The position numbers were made by a program, and so were the translations under genes. A stretch of DNA of 24,076 nt from a virus. A model generated the notes under the pieces. That model worked only from the letters and a program-made list of their open reading frames with translations, was not told the DNA's origin and ran no database searches. The DNA is taken from positions 1 to 24,076 of IMG/VR virus record IMGVR_UViG_3300045999_002012. One strand, given 5' to 3'. This document shows positions 21,845-24,076 of this stretch, one piece after another. How positions within the stretch are numbered: position 1 is the stretch's first letter; every line of letters starts with the position of its first letter.

Positions 21845-22215
21845 CAGGCGATCTTGAACTGCCGCTCACTCCATACGCTGGAACATCGGGCTGGTCGGGT
21901 ACAACGACCAGCCACGATCGTGCAGTCCAAGAGGACACGGATGGAACTACAAAGGGCCGTCAAAATGTCACCTTGCGGATGATCAACGCATCCAAAACTT
22001 ATGGAATGACCTGGAAAGAACTAGCAGATGAAACAGGCTGGCATCACGGCCAAGCCTCGGGCGTTCTTTCTGTTTTGCACAAAGAAGGATTGATCGAACG
22101 GCTTGCGGAGCGGCGTGGCAAATGTGCCGTCTACATCGGGTTAAATTCGGTCAACGGTCGCAAGACCTCAGTTCGTAAAATCAAAAGTTGTAAGCATTGT
22201 GGAGGCGAATTATGA
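21841..22215 (+). CDS. Winged-helix DNA-binding protein
   Basis: A 124-residue protein. After a flexible N-terminus (LPLTPYAGTSGWSGTTTSHD), residues about 40-98 form a winged helix-turn-helix: GMTWKELADETGWHHGQASG (helices 2-3), LSVLHKEGLIERLAER, and the wing RRGKCAVYIGL. It ends with a CxxC pair (C117, C120). Similar proteins are frequent in actinophages. It may control transcription of the early genes or of the host. It overlaps its neighbours on both sides by ATGA junctions, so it is in one operon with the ssDNA-binding-like protein and the small genes following. Confidence 0.72.
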   Translation: MTGDLELPLTPYAGTSGWSGTTTSHDRAVQEDTDGTTKGRQNVTLRMINASKTYGMTWKELADETGWHHGQASGVLSVLHKEGLIERLAERRGKCAVYIGLNSVNGRKTSVRKIKSCKHCGGEL

Positions 22216-22331
22216 GCGAAAAAGAAGCGGCGTTTTGGGATTGGTGGAACAAGATCGAGCCGTACAAAGACAACTACAACCTGCGCATGGCATTTGACGC
22301 GGGTTATGACGCTGGAAAAGGAGATGTGTGA
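22212..22331 (+). CDS. 39-residue protein
   Basis: A short frame with GGAGG before its ATG, overlapping the previous stop (ATGA) and the next start (TGATG). It encodes an aromatic-rich peptide (EAAFWDWWNKIEP, then YNLRMAFDAGYDAGKGD). The tight junctions on both sides and the strong ribosome site support translation. The FDAGYDAGK ending is a pattern common in small actinophage proteins. Function unknown. Confidence 0.6.
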   Translation: MSEKEAAFWDWWNKIEPYKDNYNLRMAFDAGYDAGKGDV

Positions 22332-22618
22332 TGAGCGATAAAACTAAGAAGTTTGAACCAAGCGCTGGATTTGTGGTGTCGGTTCACATGAATAAGTTAG
22401 GGATCAGGGCTGTTGCCGCTGAGTTGGATGGGGTCTTTGCGGAGACTTTAGCCGAGGCTATGGATCGGGCTGGCTTTCAGTTCGTTCCCGATCCATTTAA
22501 CCTGACCAACGATGCCAAGAAGGTGATCGAGTTGGAAGAGCGCCAAAAGACCGCTGGATTAACACTTGTAAAGGAGGCGGGCGATGATGACCCAAGTGGT
22601 GACACCCCAGCAAATTGA
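22331..22618 (+). CDS. Unknown 95-residue protein
   Basis: ATG 22331 overlaps the previous stop (TGATG); a GTG one codon earlier is also in frame. The sequence has a compact N-terminal region (FVVSVHMNKLGIRAVAAEL), a central helix (ETLAEAMDRAGFQFV), and an acidic, probably disordered tail (EAGDDDPSGDTPAN). The next gene starts inside its last 35 bases. I recognise no family. It lies among early-type genes. Confidence 0.6.
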   Translation: MSDKTKKFEPSAGFVVSVHMNKLGIRAVAAELDGVFAETLAEAMDRAGFQFVPDPFNLTNDAKKVIELEERQKTAGLTLVKEAGDDDPSGDTPAN

Positions 22619-22955
22619 GTCGCGCCTTTACGCTTTATCAAAGGAAGTAGACGAAGCCCACCAGGGTTTGGTTGATACCGAGCGCGAGTTTCATCAGACA
22701 ACGGCCGAGTATGAAATAGCGATGGCACGCACACGCATTTCTTTGGCCAGCAAGTCATCCCCGACTGGAAAGAATTACACGGTTGGCGAGCGCGAAGACA
22801 TGGCGATTATTGAAAATGCCGACCAGCATTTTAAGATGGCAACCATGGAAGCCCAGGTAAAAGCCGCACGCGCAAATGTGCAGCGGTTAAAAACCCAGGT
22901 GGAGATCGCCCGCTCAATGTCGGCCTCAGTTCGATCCAGCATGGAGTTGTCATGA
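22584..22955 (+). CDS. Coiled-coil protein upstream of the Cas4-like gene
   Basis: A 123-residue, almost wholly helical protein with heptad-like spacing (IESRLYALSKEVDEAHQGLV; HFKMATMEAQVKAARANVQR; LKTQVEIARS). A conserved-looking loop (LASKSSPTGKNYTVGERED, residues about 54-72) interrupts the coil. AAAGGAGG lies five bases before ATG 22584 and eight before ATG 22587, so either may be used. Similar coiled-coil proteins precede Cas4-family exonuclease genes in other actinophages; a partner role is possible but unproven. Confidence 0.65.
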   Translation: MMTQVVTPQQIESRLYALSKEVDEAHQGLVDTEREFHQTTAEYEIAMARTRISLASKSSPTGKNYTVGEREDMAIIENADQHFKMATMEAQVKAARANVQRLKTQVEIARSMSASVRSSMELS

Positions 22956-23098
22956 GCATTGATCCAAACGACTGGAAAATGGCAGAGCGCATTGCTGAGA
23001 ACAGCAACATTTACAAAACACCTCAAGAGGTACTCAACGCTTTTGAAGCGTTTATGAAGCAAGTCCAAGACAACGAGGAAGGTCAAGACGATGATTGA
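22952..23098 (+). CDS. 48-residue acidic protein
   Basis: A short frame starting with an ATGA overlap and ending eight bases inside the Cas4-like gene. The sequence (MSIDPNDWKMAERIAENSNI, then TPQEVLNAFEAFMKQ) predicts two helices and ends in an acidic tail (NEEGQDDD). The tight packing and the lack of any alternative gene in the 135-base interval support it as real. Function unknown. Confidence 0.6.
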   Translation: MSIDPNDWKMAERIAENSNIYKTPQEVLNAFEAFMKQVQDNEEGQDDD

Positions 23099-23762
23099 TT
23101 TACAAGGGATGCTTATCAAATCCCTGGAAGCCTACGACTCGCAGCGCGATCGTTCGCAACAGGTGGAAGTTGGACCTTCAAGTATCGGTGGATGTCGCCG
23201 TCAGGTTTATCACATCCTGAAACAAAGCCCAAAGGTCAACACCGAAACGGAGTCGCTTGCTTCGATTTTGGGAACTTTTATTCACGCAGGAATTGCAGAC
23301 TCGATCAAGCGTGAGGACCCATTTGGGGACAACTTCATCATCGAGCAAGAGGTTACCTTTGGGAACCTTAAGGGCCATGTTGATCTATTCATTAAAGACC
23401 TCGGCCTGGTGGTCGACTGGAAAACAACCAAGAAAGCCTCCTTGCGTTACTTCCCCAAGATGCAGCAGCGATTACAGGTGCAGGTCTACGGTTATCTTTT
23501 ATCGCAAAACGGACACGAGGTAAAAAATGTTTCTTTGGTTGCCATTCCACGCGATGGAATTATGACCGAGATCCGCGCCCATGTTGAACCCTACGATGAG
23601 AACCTGGCCCTGGAAGGTTTGGCTTGGCTCAACGATCTAAGAGCGCTTGTTGCTCTCAACGGACCCGCGCCCGAACCAACCGAGCGTTTAAGTTTCTGCG
23701 CCAATTACTGCGATTACTACGACCCGACTGGAGAAATTGGATGCCCAAGTATGAGCAAGTAG
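23091..23762 (+). CDS. Cas4-like PD-(D/E)XK exonuclease with iron-sulfur cluster
   Basis: A 223-residue RecB-family nuclease. Motifs in order: first cluster cysteine Cys35 in SIGGCRRQVYH; His65 in GTFIHAG; Asp98 in GHVDLF; Asp109 and Lys111 in VVDWKTT; QVQVYGYLLS (about 129-138), the motif with conserved Gln/Tyr; and three C-terminal cysteines (Cys203, Cys207, Cys218) completing a four-Cys cluster as in Cas4. It probably processes DNA ends in recombination or replication together with the ssDNA-binding-like protein upstream. No other Cas gene or CRISPR array is present, as is usual in actinophages. The WhiB-like gene starts within its last 22 bases. Confidence 0.85.
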   Translation: MIDLQGMLIKSLEAYDSQRDRSQQVEVGPSSIGGCRRQVYHILKQSPKVNTETESLASILGTFIHAGIADSIKREDPFGDNFIIEQEVTFGNLKGHVDLFIKDLGLVVDWKTTKKASLRYFPKMQQRLQVQVYGYLLSQNGHEVKNVSLVAIPRDGIMTEIRAHVEPYDENLALEGLAWLNDLRALVALNGPAPEPTERLSFCANYCDYYDPTGEIGCPSMSK

Positions 23763-24076
23763 ATTGGGATCAAGCAGAATGTCGTGGGGTTTACACCGAG
23801 TTGTTTTATCGAGTGGAGGAAGAGCGGAACCAAACCGCCTACCAATACATCAACGCAGTTCGATCTATCTGCGGGCGTTGCCCTATTCAGCGCGACTGCC
23901 TGTCCTACGCCTTTGGCAACGAGGACTATGGGGTGTGGGGCGGTTTGACCAGCCTGGAGCGGCGATCAATGGCCGAACCCGACAAGTACCCCATCCAGTT
24001 GCGCAGGGCGCTGGAAGCCTTAACAATGTTCGGTATTAGTTACAAAGAAGTGAGGGAAACTTATGAGCATTCGGTT
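23741..24076 (+). CDS. WhiB-like transcription factor (3' end outside window)
   Basis: A frame from ATG 23741 stays open to the window edge (112 codons seen). It has the four iron-sulfur cysteines of WhiB proteins (Cys14, Cys44, Cys47, Cys53, with C-x2-C-x5-C) and the GVWGG turn (64-68) after EDY, then a basic segment. The order is the whole WhiB core. WhiB proteins are limited to actinobacteria and their phages; they bind the primary sigma factor and change transcription, and phage versions can also block superinfection. The gene overlaps the nuclease gene end by 22 bases in another frame. An ATG at 24063 after GAGGGA might start a further gene. Confidence 0.85.
   Translation, partial: MPKYEQVDWDQAECRGVYTELFYRVEEERNQTAYQYINAVRSICGRCPIQRDCLSYAFGNEDYGVWGGLTSLERRSMAEPDKYPIQLRRALEALTMFGISYKEVRETYEHSV

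Noticed and set aside
23091-23762. Cas4-like gene as a sign of a CRISPR-Cas locus
   Set aside because: No cas1, cas2 or repeat array is present; stand-alone Cas4-family exonucleases are common in actinophages.
23764-24039. Open frame of 91 codons overlapping the WhiB-like gene
   Set aside because: It is an out-of-frame shadow; the other frame carries the full four-cysteine WhiB signature.

Overview
The window is part of a tailed-phage genome, read almost entirely on the + strand. It holds the capsid-to-tail structural module, a lysis cassette, and the start of an early/DNA-metabolism module. A WhiB-type iron-sulfur regulator gene at the right edge, Cas4-like and winged-helix genes common in actinobacteriophages, and a CHAP lysin point to an actinobacterial host. 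The intermediate base composition, and several small proteins resembling ones I know from marine and freshwater phages, suggest an uncultured aquatic actinophage with siphovirus morphology (inference). I saw no integrase, attachment site, tRNA, CRISPR array or insertion sequence.

Layout: 1-868, 3' end of a capsid protease/scaffold gene. 891-2576, major capsid protein with an apparent inserted domain. 2582-2630, hairpin terminator. 2650-4507, small zinc-binding protein, head-tail connector, tail-terminator-like protein and a small protein. 4507-5493, major tail protein, followed by a nested hairpin. 5587-6143, tail assembly chaperones joined by a -1 frameshift at a canonical slippery heptamer. 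6140-6574, gp10-like protein. 6578-9520, tape measure. 9520-10383, distal tail protein. 10392-15536, a cassette of six tail-tip/adhesin genes built from repeated modules, two ending in long glycine-rich domains. 15546-17856, two small tail-associated proteins, the tail hub and another minor tail protein.

17873-19254 is a compact overlapping lysis cassette: a membrane/coiled-coil protein, a small lipoprotein, a two-helix membrane protein, a CHAP endolysin and a holin candidate. It ends in a clear rho-independent terminator at 19267-19304. From 19347 the early-type genes begin: a small possible DNA-binding protein, a DUF6378-like protein, a metallophosphoesterase, a putative ssDNA-binding/recombination protein, a winged-helix protein, several small unknown proteins, a Cas4-like nuclease, and a WhiB-like regulator cut by the window edge.

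The only convincing minus-strand coding is a two-gene unit at 20847-21139: a 69-residue protein whose stop overlaps the start of a 27-residue Cys/His-rich microprotein. A tandem 12-bp repeat lies just upstream of it. No clearly new biological system is evident. The most interesting local signals are this antisense unit, the start-codon hairpin before the tail hub gene, the frameshift, and the modular adhesin cassette.
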